DNA of 64,000 nucleotides from Rhizobium ruizarguesonis (GCF_012349115.1 NZ_PQIG01000111.1:62001-126000), one strand, 5' to 3'. Shown: positions 51,121-60,686, counted from the stretch's first letter. Notes: generated by a model from the letters alone, not told the origin. Translations and numbers: made by a program.

Positions 51121-51498
51121 ATGAAGGTCATGATTGTTGAAGACGAGAATTTTATTGCTCTGGAGCTCGAACGCATCGCGCAGGAGGCTGGACACCAGAC
51201 TATTGGGCCGGTTTCGACGGTGGAGCAGGCTCTCGCCCACGCTCAAAGAAGCGATGTCGCGCTCGTCGATCTCAGTCTCTCCGATGGGCTGAGCGGCGCT
51301 CAGCTCGCGCGCCGGCTGATCGACCGCCATCGGGTTGACGTCATCTTCGTGACCGGCAGTCCCGAAAATGTCGGGCACGGTATCGAAGGCGCGCTTGATG
51401 TGATCTCCAAGCCCTTCACCGACGAGAGGATCGCCAGCGCGCTCTCGCGGGCGGAGGAGCGACGTAAAAACTTCGACAGCAGCAAGGCTGCTTTGTGA
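51121..51498 (+). CDS. Single-domain response regulator (receiver only)
   Basis: 125 residues: MIVEDENFIALELERIAQEAG, phosphoacceptor Asp50 in VALVDLSL and Lys in DVISKPFTDERI. There is no output domain, so it works by protein interaction or phosphate sink. The EcfG-type promoter upstream is consistent with a stress-response role. Ribosome site gaggagg is strong. Followed closely by a small lipoprotein gene. Confidence 0.92.
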   Translation: MKVMIVEDENFIALELERIAQEAGHQTIGPVSTVEQALAHAQRSDVALVDLSLSDGLSGAQLARRLIDRHRVDVIFVTGSPENVGHGIEGALDVISKPFTDERIASALSRAEERRKNFDSSKAAL

Positions 51499-51579
51499 AC
51501 AGCAGCAAAGCTGCGTTGTGATAAGAAGGAGATCGACGTCATTCAGGCTGCTGGTGCCCAGCCCGAGGAGATAGTCCGG

Positions 51580-51831
51580 ATGAAACACGCACTCATTGCC
51601 GTTCTCTTCGCTCTTTCGGGCTGCGCCAGCGCAGGGGATCCGCAGCCTCTTCCCGGCAGCCTGACCTATGGCGGAAAGGTCCTCCATTCCCCCTATCGTC
51701 CGGGAACGGTGGTCAAGAATACCTTTCTTGGCGATTTCGGTTACCGTGTGTTCGAGACCTATGTCGTCCAGCCGGATGGGACGCTCAAGCTCACATCCCA
51801 GAGCACGGGACCGGACTTCCTCTGGCAGTGA
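51580..51831 (+). CDS. Small lipoprotein, hypothetical, 83 aa
   Basis: Signal peptide with lipobox FALSGCAS, then a beta-rich mature part (GSLTYGGKVLHSPYRPGTVV, YVVQPDGTLKL). ATG 51580 follows aggagat. It is 81 bp downstream of the response regulator and may share its transcript. No known domain. Confidence 0.7.
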   Translation: MKHALIAVLFALSGCASAGDPQPLPGSLTYGGKVLHSPYRPGTVVKNTFLGDFGYRVFETYVVQPDGTLKLTSQSTGPDFLWQ

Positions 51832-52131
51832 GGAGGTGCCGGTTCCTCAGTGCCCAAGAGAAGGAATGAGTTTCAAGATGCCGTCCAATGAGAGGCTGAC
51901 GGCTCGTGCGCTTATCCCAATGGGTGCTCGTCTGCTTTCGCCTTCGTCCTTGGCAATTGAATGTTGCACTGCGGTAGAGATCTCGTCTATACCGCAGGCA
52001 TTCACCACGGACCCGGTGAGATCCCGGGTGGCTCTTCTGGCCGCCGATCCGCCAGACAACGCAAAACCTGCATGCCATCACGCGACCGCTCGAAAGAGTG
52101 GGTTCGGCCATGCTTTGCGAGAATCCTTCCT

Positions 52132-53598
52132 ATGCTGCTTTCCTCCATCCGTCGTGATTGGTCCGCCAATCCCATGCGCGAAATGCTTGCCGGAGCGGTG
52201 GCGACCTTCGCCCTCATCCCCGAGGTGATCGCCTTTTCCTTCGTGGCGGGGGTCGATCCCGAGGTTGGTCTGTTCGCCTCTTTCGTGATCAGCATCGTCA
52301 TTGCCTTTACCGGTGGACGCCCGGCGATGATTTCGGCGGCGGCCGGGTCGGTGGCACTCGTCGCGGCACCGCTGGTGCATGCCCACGGTTTGCCCTATCT
52401 CTTTGCGGCCGGGCTGCTGGCGGGGCTGATGCAGATCGTGTTCGGCCTGCTGCGGCTTGGCGTGTTGATGCGCTTCGTGTCGAAGTCCGTGCGCACCGGC
52501 TTCGTCAATGCACTCGCCATCCTGATCTTTGCCGCGCAGATGCCACACTTCATTGGCGCCGGCTGGATGGAATATGCCGTGCTGGTTGCAGGGCTCGTCA
52601 TCATTTATGCAACGCCCCGCGTTACGACGGCGATCCCGTCGCCGCTGATCTGCATCCTGATCCTGACCGTCGCCTCGATGGCGCTCGGGCTTCCTATTCT
52701 CACCGTTGCCGACCTCGGCAAGCTCCCGGATTCGCTACCCGTCTTCGGCTGGCCGGCGGTGCCGCTGACGCTGGAAACGCTTCGGATCATTGCAGCACCC
52801 GCGCTTGCCATTGCCATGGTCGGACTGCTGGAATCGATGATGACGGCGAGCGTCGTCGACGATCTCACGGATACGCCGAGTTCGAAGAACCGCGAATGCA
52901 CCGGTCTCGGCCTCGCCAACGCCGCCGCCAGCCTTTTCGGCGGCATCGCCGGCTGCGGCATGATCGGCCAGACGGTGAGCAACGTGAAATATGGCGGGCG
53001 CGGCCGGCTCTCCACCCTGTTTGCCGGCGCGTTTTTGCTGATCCTGATGGTGCTGTTGAAGCCGTGGGTGTCTGAGGTTCCCGTCGCCGCGCTGGTGGCG
53101 ATTATGGTCATGGTGTCGATCGATACGTTCGACTGGTCGTCGCTGAGAGCGGTTATCGTGCACCCCCGGATGTCGAGCGCCGTCATGGTGGCAACCGTCC
53201 TCGTCACCGTCTTCACCGCCAATCTGGCGCTTGGGGTAACGGTCGGCGTTCTCCTCAGCGGCGTGTTCTTCACCTTCAAGGTCGCCAGCCTGCTGCGCGT
53301 CGACGTGGCGCCCGACCAAGCCGCCGGGCGGCTGATCTATGGCGTGTCCGGCCAGGTGTTCTTTGCCTCCGCCGACGTCTTCGTCGAAGCCTTCGACGTT
53401 CAGGACGCAATCGGCAAGACCGTGCTGATCGACGTGTCCGAGGCGCATTTCTGGGACATCACCGCCGTTGCTGCACTCGACAAGGTCGTGCAGCGCTTCG
53501 GGGCGCACGGCATTGCGGTGGAGGTCGTGGGCCTCAACCAGACGAGCGCAACCTTGATCGGAAGCCTCGACGGCAAGGTGGTGCTGAAGGAGGTGTGA
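52132..53598 (+). CDS. SulP family inorganic anion transporter
   Basis: 488 residues from ATG 52132. About ten to twelve membrane helices occupy residues 15-380, with the family blocks VGLFASFVISIVIAFTGGRP and GLLESMMTASVVDDLTDTPS (the SLC26/SulP core) and NAAASLFGGIAGCGMIGQTV. A C-terminal STAS domain follows (about residues 400-488, with VLIDVSEAHFWDITAVAALD). It imports sulphate or a related anion with H+ or bicarbonate. The substrate cannot be read from sequence. Confidence 0.92.
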   Translation: MLLSSIRRDWSANPMREMLAGAVATFALIPEVIAFSFVAGVDPEVGLFASFVISIVIAFTGGRPAMISAAAGSVALVAAPLVHAHGLPYLFAAGLLAGLMQIVFGLLRLGVLMRFVSKSVRTGFVNALAILIFAAQMPHFIGAGWMEYAVLVAGLVIIYATPRVTTAIPSPLICILILTVASMALGLPILTVADLGKLPDSLPVFGWPAVPLTLETLRIIAAPALAIAMVGLLESMMTASVVDDLTDTPSSKNRECTGLGLANAAASLFGGIAGCGMIGQTVSNVKYGGRGRLSTLFAGAFLLILMVLLKPWVSEVPVAALVAIMVMVSIDTFDWSSLRAVIVHPRMSSAVMVATVLVTVFTANLALGVTVGVLLSGVFFTFKVASLLRVDVAPDQAAGRLIYGVSGQVFFASADVFVEAFDVQDAIGKTVLIDVSEAHFWDITAVAALDKVVQRFGAHGIAVEVVGLNQTSATLIGSLDGKVVLKEV

Positions 53599-53620
53599 CC
53601 AAGGCCGGGCGGATTTCCTA

Positions 53621-53668
53621 GAGCATGATGCCGAAAAGTGTGAGCGGTTTTCGGACGACATCATGCTC
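53621..53668. repeat. Nested palindrome after the SulP gene
   Basis: Arms gagcatgatg / catcatgctc enclose a second pair ccgaaaa / ttttcgg. Such elements occur often in rhizobial intergenic DNA. It lies 23 bp after the SulP stop codon and may help end transcription. Confidence 0.7.
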
Positions 53669-53680
53669 CAACTAATAATT

Positions 53681-53732
53681 TAGAACAGGATTCAGATTTT
53701 AGGCCGACCCGGCCTAAAATCATCCTGTTCTA
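53681..53732. repeat. Long imperfect palindrome at the LysR 3' end
   Basis: tagaacagga pairs with tcctgttcta and, inside it, gattttaggcc with ggcctaaaatc. The stop codon of the LysR gene (53730-53732) is part of the right arm. Could act as a bidirectional terminator for the convergent SulP and LysR genes. Confidence 0.7.
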
Positions 53733-54650
53733 CCGCGAGACGATCACGTAATCGTCGCTGTTGCCGGTTATCGCGTTCAGCCGTCTGACGGCCAGTTCGA
53801 TGAACGCCTTGACCAAAGGCGGCAAGTGCCGACTGCTGGGATAGACGACATGCAGGCCGCCGGTCGGGGTGGTGTAGCCGTCGAGAACCCGGCGCAACCG
53901 CCCGTCCTTGATGCAGGCCTCGGCGACGCCGTGCGGCAATTGCGCAATGCCGTAGCCGGCGATCGCGGCGGCCATCACCGCCTGCATCTCGTTAGCGGCG
54001 AAGCGCCCCGAAACCGCGATCGTTTCCTGACCGTGCGGACCTTCCAGCAGCCATTGCGCCTGGGCGGATTGGCCGGCGATGACGCAGTCATGGCGGGCGA
54101 GATCTTCAGGCACATCAGGTGTGCTGCAACGGGCGAGATAATCCGGGCTTGCGCAGAGAAGGCGGTGAGTCGAGCCGAGCTTGCGGGCGATCAAGGTGGA
54201 ATCCTCGAGGACGCCGGTGCGGAAGGCGAGATCTATGCCGCTTTCAACGAGGTTCAGCCTGTCGTCGGTCAGGCGCAGCTCGACGCTCGTCTTCGGGTAA
54301 GTCGAAAGAAATTCGAAGATCGCATCCTGGAGGAAGTGGCCGCCGAAGCCGACCGGCGCCGATATACGGATCGTGCCGGCAGGTTCAGCACGCGCTTCCG
54401 CAAGCCGCAGGTTGGCACCTTCGATGGTGCGCAGCGCCTGGCTGCTTTCTTCGTAGTAGAGACGCCCTGAAGCCGTCAGGTTGAGGCTGCGGGTCGTGCG
54501 CTGCAGCAGCCGCACGCCGAGTTCGCGCTCGAGCGCCGCGATACGGCGGCTGACCGTCGTCTTCGGCATTCCGAGCAAGCGCGCAGCGGCGGTGAAGCTG
54601 CCCGCTTCGGTGACGCGGGCGAAGATCATGATATCGTTGAGATCGATCAT
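53730..54650 (-). CDS. LysR family transcriptional regulator
   Basis: 306 residues from ATG 54650. Winged helix-turn-helix at residues 5-65 (FARVTEAGSFTAAARLLGMP, then SRRIAALERELGVRLLQRT) and an inducer-binding domain (VGFGGHFLQDAIFEFL, then GIDLAFRTGVLEDSTL). It is divergent from the NmrA-like gene across 100 bp and probably controls it. The type is that of AaeR/DmlR-like LysR proteins paired with an oxidoreductase. Confidence 0.94.
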   Translation of the reverse strand: MIDLNDIMIFARVTEAGSFTAAARLLGMPKTTVSRRIAALERELGVRLLQRTTRSLNLTASGRLYYEESSQALRTIEGANLRLAEARAEPAGTIRISAPVGFGGHFLQDAIFEFLSTYPKTSVELRLTDDRLNLVESGIDLAFRTGVLEDSTLIARKLGSTHRLLCASPDYLARCSTPDVPEDLARHDCVIAGQSAQAQWLLEGPHGQETIAVSGRFAANEMQAVMAAAIAGYGIAQLPHGVAEACIKDGRLRRVLDGYTTPTGGLHVVYPSSRHLPPLVKAFIELAVRRLNAITGNSDDYVIVSR

Positions 54651-54750
54651 TGTAGCCTGTGATGGTACGATGTTTCCCAACTATATGCCATTATGGTTCA
54701 ATACGACAGGCCTTACCTTTGTTGCATCAGTCACAGCAAGGAGCAGACAG

Positions 54751-55632
54751 ATGAGCAATACACGAAGCGTTCTGGTCACCGGCGCCACAGGCCAGCAAGG
54801 CGGCGCAGTCGTGCGCGCCCTGATCGCGCGGGGACATCGCGTCAAGGCGATATCACGCAAGCCGGATAGCGACGGCGCAAAGCGGCTGGCCGCGGCAGGA
54901 GTCGAGGTCGTCGCCGGCGATCTCGATGACGGCGCATCCGTGGCGAAGGCCGCAAGCGGCGTCGACACGATTTTCCTGATGGGCAGCAGTTATGAGGCCG
55001 GGACGGAAGCGGAAACCCGCCAGGGCATCACGGTCGCGAATGCGGCGAAGGCCGCCGGCGTCGGCCACCTGATCTATTCCTCCGTCGCCGATGCCGACAA
55101 GAAGACCGGCATTCCGCATTTTGACAGCAAGTATCTCGTCGAGAAGCACCTGGCGGGCCTCGGCATGCCCTACACGATCAGCTCGCCCGTCGCCTTCATG
55201 GAGAACACCGTGGCGCCCTGGGCGATCGACGGGCTGCGCCAGGGTGTTTATGCCGCCGCGCTGCCGCCCGCCCGCGTGCTGCAGCAGATCACGATCGACG
55301 ACATCGGGGCTTTCGTCGCGGCACTGGCCGAGCGGCGCGAACAGGTGTTCGGCAAGCGTTTCGATATAGCCGGTGATGAATTGTCCGGCGAGCAGCAGGT
55401 GAAGATCCTGTCCGAGGCGCTCGGCCGCCCGATCCGCTACCAGGAATTGCCGATCGCGGCGATACGGCAGCAGAGCGAGGATACGGCGCTGATGTTCGAA
55501 TGGTTCGACCTTACCGGCTACGACGCCGATATCGCCGCCCTGCGCCGCGACTTCGCCGATGTCGGCTGGCACAGCTACGCCGACTGGGCACGCGGTTTTG
55601 ACTGGAGTGTTCTCGACAAGGCGGCTGGGTGA
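54751..55632 (+). CDS. NmrA-like NAD(P)-binding protein (quinone oxidoreductase 2-like)
   Basis: 293 residues from ATG 54751 (aaggag ribosome site). The Rossmann motif is VTGATGQQGGAVVRAL (residues 8-23) and the substrate-side conserved blocks are IYSSVADADKK and PVAFMENTVAPWAI. NmrA/QOR2-type proteins bind NADP(H) and act as redox sensors or quinone reductases. The divergent LysR gene is its likely regulator. Confidence 0.9.
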   Translation: MSNTRSVLVTGATGQQGGAVVRALIARGHRVKAISRKPDSDGAKRLAAAGVEVVAGDLDDGASVAKAASGVDTIFLMGSSYEAGTEAETRQGITVANAAKAAGVGHLIYSSVADADKKTGIPHFDSKYLVEKHLAGLGMPYTISSPVAFMENTVAPWAIDGLRQGVYAAALPPARVLQQITIDDIGAFVAALAERREQVFGKRFDIAGDELSGEQQVKILSEALGRPIRYQELPIAAIRQQSEDTALMFEWFDLTGYDADIAALRRDFADVGWHSYADWARGFDWSVLDKAAG

Positions 55633-55724
55633 GTTCGCTGTGACACCGGTGATCTGACCGGTGTCACCGACAGGTGATGGCTTGATGGCCTTAGCCACAT
55701 TCTCCGGCCGCTGCCAACGATACC

Positions 55725-56462
55725 TCACGCCTGAGCGGTTGGCCTAACAACGATGTCGCTGATATCGACATCGGCGGGTTGCTCGATGGCGAAGGCGATG
55801 GCGCGGGCGATGGCATCGGGTGAAATTGCCATCTCGTCCATGCGCTTTGCCATCTCGGCCTTGATCTCTGGGTTGGTCATCGAGTCGGCGAAATCGGTCC
55901 TGATCATTCCCGGGGAGATGTTGGTGACGCGCAGATGTTCGCCGGCCTCCAGCCGCAGGCCTTCGGCGATGGTGCGCATGGCGTTTTTCGTGCCGGCATA
56001 GACGGCCATGGTCGGCTTGATGATGAGGCCGGCGGTCGAGAGCGTGTTGACGAAGTGGCCGGAACCCTGGCGGCGGAACACCGGCAGTGCGGCGGCGATG
56101 CCATAGAGCGGACCCTTGATGTTGACGTCGATCATCTCCTCCCAATCCTCGATCCGCAATTCATCGAGAGGCGAGATTGGCCCGATGCCGGCATTGTTGA
56201 TCATCACATCGATCCTGCCATAGGTGTCGCAGGCAAGGGCGACGAGGGCTGTGAGATCCTCGCGCTTTTTCACGTCCACGGTGAGGCAGACGGCCTCGCC
56301 GCCTTTTTCGGCGATGCGTCGCGCCAGGGCCTGCAGCCGGTCGGCTCGGCGGGCTCCAAGCACGAGCTTTGCGCCGCGCTCGGCCAGCAACAGCGCCGTG
56401 GCTTCGCCGATGCCGCTGCTTGCTCCGGTGATGGCGACAACCTTATCCTTGATATCAGACAT
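55725..56462 (-). CDS. Short-chain dehydrogenase/reductase
   Basis: 245 residues. Cofactor loop TGASSGIGEA (residues 13-22), NNAG block near residue 89, catalytic YAGTK (Tyr at about 155, Lys +4) and NISPGMIRTDFADS afterwards. It is an NAD(P)-dependent oxidoreductase of unknown substrate. It is divergent from an AraC gene with 93 bp between, so it is probably activated by it. Confidence 0.94.
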   Translation of the reverse strand: MSDIKDKVVAITGASSGIGEATALLLAERGAKLVLGARRADRLQALARRIAEKGGEAVCLTVDVKKREDLTALVALACDTYGRIDVMINNAGIGPISPLDELRIEDWEEMIDVNIKGPLYGIAAALPVFRRQGSGHFVNTLSTAGLIIKPTMAVYAGTKNAMRTIAEGLRLEAGEHLRVTNISPGMIRTDFADSMTNPEIKAEMAKRMDEMAISPDAIARAIAFAIEQPADVDISDIVVRPTAQA

Positions 56463-56555
56463 GTTCGTTCTCCTTTGTGCCTTTGAGGATTGCAGGTGCT
56501 GCCTGGAGAATCTATGCTATTGGCTCCATGATTTCGTCGAGATCGTCCAGAACCC

Positions 56556-57467
56556 ATGATCGATCCCTTGTCCGATGTCTTTTCGCTGCTCGACATAGAG
56601 AGTGCGCGCTGCACGCGTTTCGAGGTCGGCGGGCAATGGGCGTTTCGCTTTCCGGCCAAGCCCGCGCTCAAGTTCGTTGCTGTCCTCCGCGGCGCGTGCT
56701 CGATCGTTCTGCCTGAGGAGCCGCCGTTTGCGCTTGTCGCGGGCGACACCTTCCTGCTTGCCAATGCGCCCGCCTATGTGATCGCCAACGATCTCGATAG
56801 GGAGCCGGAGGACGGGATCGCCTTCTTCGACTGGCAGCATTCCAACATCGCCCTGCACGGCGGTGACGAGACTGCGCTGATCGGCGGCAGCTTTGTCATC
56901 GGCGGCGGCAACGCCCGGCTGCTGCTCGACGCGCTGCCGCCGTTCATTCATATCCCGGCCAGCGACCGTGCGGCCGCGATCCTCAGCGCCACGCTCGCAA
57001 CTCTCGACGACGAACTCGGGGCGGGCCAGATGGGCTCGACGCTGATGACGCGGCGCATGGGCGACATCCTGCTCGTGCAGGCGCTGCGGGCCTATGTCGG
57101 CCGAAAGGGTGCTGCCGAAACGGGATGGATCGGCGCGCTGACAAATCCGCAGATCGGCGCGGCGATCAGCCTGATCCACAACAGCCCCGGCCACCGCTGG
57201 ACGGTCGAGGCGCTGGCGACCCGGATCGGCATGTCGCGCTCCGCCTTTGCGCAACGCTTCAAGGAACTGGTCGGCGTTGCACCCCTCGACTATGTCACGC
57301 GCTGGCGCATGCATCGCGCCCGCGAAGCCCTGCGCCGGGAGGACGTCTCGGTCGCCGGCCTTGCCGCCGTACTCGGATATTCCTCCGAAAGCGCCTTCGG
57401 AAACGCGTTCAAGCGTGTCTTCGGGCGTGCTCCGAAGCGCTACTGGTCGGACGCGAAGGTCGGGTGA
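56556..57467 (+). CDS. AraC family transcriptional regulator with cupin-type N-terminal domain
   Basis: 303 residues. The N-terminal 180 residues are an effector-binding beta-barrel of the cupin_6 type (FVAVLRGACSIVLPEEPPFA, then VAGDTFLLANAPAYVI), and the C-terminal 100 residues carry two helix-turn-helix units (VEALATRIGMSRSAFAQRFK and VAGLAAVLGYSSESAFGNAF). It most likely regulates the divergent SDR gene. The short methyltransferase gene follows in the same direction. Confidence 0.92.
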   Translation: MIDPLSDVFSLLDIESARCTRFEVGGQWAFRFPAKPALKFVAVLRGACSIVLPEEPPFALVAGDTFLLANAPAYVIANDLDREPEDGIAFFDWQHSNIALHGGDETALIGGSFVIGGGNARLLLDALPPFIHIPASDRAAAILSATLATLDDELGAGQMGSTLMTRRMGDILLVQALRAYVGRKGAAETGWIGALTNPQIGAAISLIHNSPGHRWTVEALATRIGMSRSAFAQRFKELVGVAPLDYVTRWRMHRAREALRREDVSVAGLAAVLGYSSESAFGNAFKRVFGRAPKRYWSDAKVG

Positions 57468-57549
57468 GAACGGCTGTTCCGCTTGCGAGGGTTGCTGGGG
57501 AATCCTATTGTCCGGCGGCGGACCATCGTCCTTGAAGGGGGAGACTTCA

Positions 57550-58353
57550 ATGCCGTCGAGTTTCAATGTCGAAAGTGCAGATGGTTACGAACGGCTGATG
57601 GGGCGCTGGAGCAGGAAGCTGGCGCCGATGCTGGTCGATTTCGCCGGCCTCGCGGATGGTGATCGCGTGCTTGATGTCGGCTGCGGCACCGGCAGCCTCG
57701 CATTCACGCTGGCGGAAACGCCGGGTCTGCAGGAGATCGTCGCCGTCGACTATTCGCCGGTTTTCGTCGAGGCCGCAACGCGACGCAACACCGATCCGCG
57801 CGTATCGATCCGGCAGGCCGATGCCTGCGCGCTTCCCTTCGAGGATAACCGCTTCGACCGGGCGATGTCGCTGCTCGTGCTGCATTTCGTGCCTGAGGCG
57901 GGAAAGGCGGTCTCCGAGATGCGCCGTGTGGTGCGCCCGGGCGGCGTGGTCGCGGCCGCCGTCTGGGACCATTATGGCGGCATGTCCGGCATGCGGATGA
58001 TGTGGGATACGGTGGCGATGCTCGACGAGAACGCGCTGGCGATGCGCCGCAGATATTGTTTCCAGCCGATGATGCGGCCGGGGGAAATGAAGGAGAGCTT
58101 CATCGCGCAGGGCCTAGCCGATGTCGAGGAGACCTCGCTGTTGATCCGGATGGAATATCTTTCCTTCGAGGATTACTGGGATCCGATCGCCGCCGGCGAG
58201 GGACCGCTCGGCAAATATGTTGCCGGTCTGGATCCGGCGAAGCGAAAGGCCGTCGATGCCGCCGTCAGGGCCGCTTACGAGGCTGGCGAGCCGAATGGGC
58301 CGCGATCGTTCGCATCGGTGGCGTGGGCATGCCGGGGCAGGGTGGCGGACTGA
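57550..58353 (+). CDS. SAM-dependent methyltransferase (UbiE/Methyltransf_11 type)
   Basis: 267 residues from ATG 57550 (aagggggag ribosome site). Motif I is VLDVGCGTGSLAFTLAE, followed by VAVDYSPVFVEAA, then DRAMSLLVLHFVPEAGKAVSEM and the RVVRPGGVVAAAVWDHY block. It methylates a small molecule; the substrate is unknown. It is 82 bp downstream of the AraC gene, so co-transcription is possible. Confidence 0.9.
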   Translation: MPSSFNVESADGYERLMGRWSRKLAPMLVDFAGLADGDRVLDVGCGTGSLAFTLAETPGLQEIVAVDYSPVFVEAATRRNTDPRVSIRQADACALPFEDNRFDRAMSLLVLHFVPEAGKAVSEMRRVVRPGGVVAAAVWDHYGGMSGMRMMWDTVAMLDENALAMRRRYCFQPMMRPGEMKESFIAQGLADVEETSLLIRMEYLSFEDYWDPIAAGEGPLGKYVAGLDPAKRKAVDAAVRAAYEAGEPNGPRSFASVAWACRGRVAD

Positions 58354-58818
58354 TTAGCGGGAGGGCCACCTCCTCTAAAGGGAGAATCGTGCTGCTCCCT
58401 CTTCTCCCCAACGGGGAGAAGGTGGCCCGAAGGGTCGGATGAGGGGGCCTACGGCACACCACTCAATATTGCCCTTCGCTTACGCTCCGTGCATTCGCGG
58501 CTTTGCCGCTCACCCCCTCATCGCCTCGCTATCGCTCCGGCACTTCTCCCCGCCGGGGAGAAGAGGCAGGCAGCGGCCCGCATGCGCCAACGTGAAAGCC
58601 AGGGTGCGGGAAGGTCTACGCCTTCAATGGTGGCGCTGGACGCGCCCGGCCGATCACGGCAATCGTGATGGAACACGGGCAGCATTGCTGACGTTATTGC
58701 CCGCTGTCTCCGACTGCAAACGCTGCCGCAACAGCATCACCCGCCCGGTTCGGGCACCCCTTCCGACGGCATCCGGAATTGCCCGCCTCGCCGCCGCTTT
58801 CGGACGGAGGAATATCAG
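58354..58818. other. Intergenic region mostly occupied by an R2 repeat
   Basis: 465 bp between the methyltransferase and the MFS gene. R2 copy 2 fills 58395-58566. The right third (58600-58815) is GC-rich and shows no codon pattern; the ribosome site cggaggaat at 58805 belongs to the next gene. Confidence 0.55.
58395..58566. repeat. R2 dispersed repeat, copy 2 (172 bp, inverted ends)
   Basis: Same length and block order as 27097-27268. Left end cttctccccaacggggag, right end cttctccccgccggggag; internal gcattcgcggctttgccgct. See copy 1. Confidence 0.85.
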
Positions 58819-60069
58819 ATGTCCGCTTTGGAAAGCCTGCGCCGGCTGACGCCGCAGCAGCGCAACACCGTCATCGCCAGCTATCTCGGCTGGACACTCG
58901 ACGCTTTCGATTTCTTCATTCTCGTCTTCGTTCTCAAATATATCGCCGAGGAATTCCACACCGACGTTCCCGCCGTCTCGGTGGCGATCTTCCTGACGCT
59001 TGCCATGCGGGCGCTCGGCGCGCTGGTCTTCGGGCTGGCGGCCGACCGTTACGGACGGCGCATCACGCTGATGGCCGACGTGCTGCTCTATTCGCTGTTC
59101 GAATTCCTGACCGGCTTTTCCACCGGGCTCACCATGTTCCTTGTGCTCAGGGCGCTCTACGGCATCGCCATGGGCGGTGAATGGGGCGTCGGCGCCTCGC
59201 TGGTCATGGAGACGGTGCCGGAGGAAAGCCGCGGCATCGTTTCCGGCATCCTGCAGGCCGGGTATCCCTCGGGCTATTTGATCGCCTCGATCGTGTTCTT
59301 CCTGCTCTTCCCGGTCATCGGCTGGCGTGGCATGTTTTTTGTCGGCGCGGTGCCGGCGCTGCTGGTGCTCTACATCAGGCGCAATGTCGAGGAGAGCCCG
59401 GCCTTCCTGAAGCGGCAGGCCGAGGGGCGCCGGCCTTTCCTGACGGTGCTGCGCGAGAATATTCCGCTGTTCATCTGGGCGGTGCTTTTGATGACGGCGT
59501 TCAACTTCTTCAGCCACGGCACGCAGGATATCTACCCGACCTTCCTTGAGACGCAGCGCAACTATTCGAGCTACACGGTCGGCGCCATCGCTATCGTCTA
59601 CAATATCGGGGCGATCTGCGGCGGGCTGTTCTTCGGGGCGCTGTCGCAGCGGATCGGCCGCAGACGGGCGATCGTCATCGCCGCGCTGATCGCCGTGCCC
59701 GTGGCGCCGCTCTGGGCGTATGCGCCCGGGTCGGTGCTGCTCGCCATCGGCGCTTTCCTGATGCAGTTCTTCGTCCAGGGCGCCTGGGGCATCGTGCCGG
59801 TGCACCTGAACGAGCTGTCGCCGGATGAGGTGCGCGGCACCTTCCCCGGCTTTGCCTACCAGCTCGGCAACCTGCTGGCGTCAGGCAATGCGACGCTGCA
59901 GGCGGGGCTCGCTGCCCGCTGGGACGGAGACTATGCCTATGCGCTCTTGATCGTCGCGGCGGTGGTGGCACTCATCGTCGCGGCCCTTGCCGGCTTCGGC
60001 TACGAGAAGAAGGATGTCCGCTTTGGCACGGAGGAGGCCGAGGAACCGCATGGCGCGATGCGAATCTAG
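58819..60069 (+). CDS. MFS transporter of the metabolite:H+ symporter / carboxylate type
   Basis: 416 residues, twelve predicted membrane helices. The DAFDFFILVFVLKYIAEEF start, the loop GLAADRYGRR (between helices 2 and 3) and GEWGVGASLVMETVPEESRG (helix 5 region) fit the sugar/organic-acid symporters of the NanT/JEN1-like group. Start ATG 58819 has an AGGAATAT ribosome site. No catabolic gene is adjacent, so the substrate cannot be named. Confidence 0.92.
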   Translation: MSALESLRRLTPQQRNTVIASYLGWTLDAFDFFILVFVLKYIAEEFHTDVPAVSVAIFLTLAMRALGALVFGLAADRYGRRITLMADVLLYSLFEFLTGFSTGLTMFLVLRALYGIAMGGEWGVGASLVMETVPEESRGIVSGILQAGYPSGYLIASIVFFLLFPVIGWRGMFFVGAVPALLVLYIRRNVEESPAFLKRQAEGRRPFLTVLRENIPLFIWAVLLMTAFNFFSHGTQDIYPTFLETQRNYSSYTVGAIAIVYNIGAICGGLFFGALSQRIGRRRAIVIAALIAVPVAPLWAYAPGSVLLAIGAFLMQFFVQGAWGIVPVHLNELSPDEVRGTFPGFAYQLGNLLASGNATLQAGLAARWDGDYAYALLIVAAVVALIVAALAGFGYEKKDVRFGTEEAEEPHGAMRI

Positions 60070-60086
60070 CGCTGCCTGCGGTTATG

Positions 60087-60114
60087 AAGGCCGGCGGCGG
60101 TGTCGCCGGCCTTT
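60087..60114 (+). terminator. Possible rho-independent terminator of the MFS gene
   Basis: aaggccggcg - gcggtgt - cgccggccttt, a 10-bp GC-rich stem, 18 bp after the stop. The T tract is short (three Ts). Confidence 0.5.
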
Positions 60115-60338
60115 CAGCTCTTGCGCACTTCGCAACCGCAGATGCGATCGTAAAACGCCGACCGCAACAGGGTGATTATGGAAGGCAAGCCGCTGGGCGA
60201 GCTGCCGGTGATCCCCATCGGTCGCGTGAGACGATTGGTCCGAGTCTTGAGGGCTTGCCGTCGAATGGCGGCGTGCTAGGTAAGGCCCGCCGGCACCTTG
60301 CCGGATCGATCCTTCTCTCCACCGCGCCGAGTTATCCC

Positions 60339-60686
60339 ATGCCGTTTTCTCCCGCCGCCGTCTGGCCCATCGTCATGCTGTTTGCCTCCAACATCTTCAT
60401 GACCTTTGCCTGGTACGGGCATCTCAAGCACAAGAGCAGCGCCATCTTCCTCGCCATCATCGTCAGCTGGGGCATCGCCTTCTTCGAATATTGCTTGGCG
60501 GTGCCGGCGAACCGCATCGGGTCGGCGGTCTATACGACGGCGCAGCTGAAGACGATGCAGGAGGTGATCACGCTGATCGTCTTTTCCGGCTTCTCGATTT
60601 TTTGGCTCGGCGAGAACCTGACCTGGAACCATGCGATCGGCTTCGCCCTGATCGCAATTGGTGCATCTTTCATCTTCCGTGCATAA
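60339..60686 (+). CDS. DUF486 family small membrane protein (DMT-like)
   Basis: 115 residues from ATG 60339, four membrane helices. The family pattern FMTFAWYGHLKHKSSAIFLA, then WGIAFFEYCLAVPANRIGS and AQLKTMQEVITLIVF, is that of DUF486, a relative of the drug/metabolite transporter superfamily. The reading frame extends upstream to 60084 but is not family-like. Function unknown. Confidence 0.88.
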   Translation: MPFSPAAVWPIVMLFASNIFMTFAWYGHLKHKSSAIFLAIIVSWGIAFFEYCLAVPANRIGSAVYTTAQLKTMQEVITLIVFSGFSIFWLGENLTWNHAIGFALIAIGASFIFRA

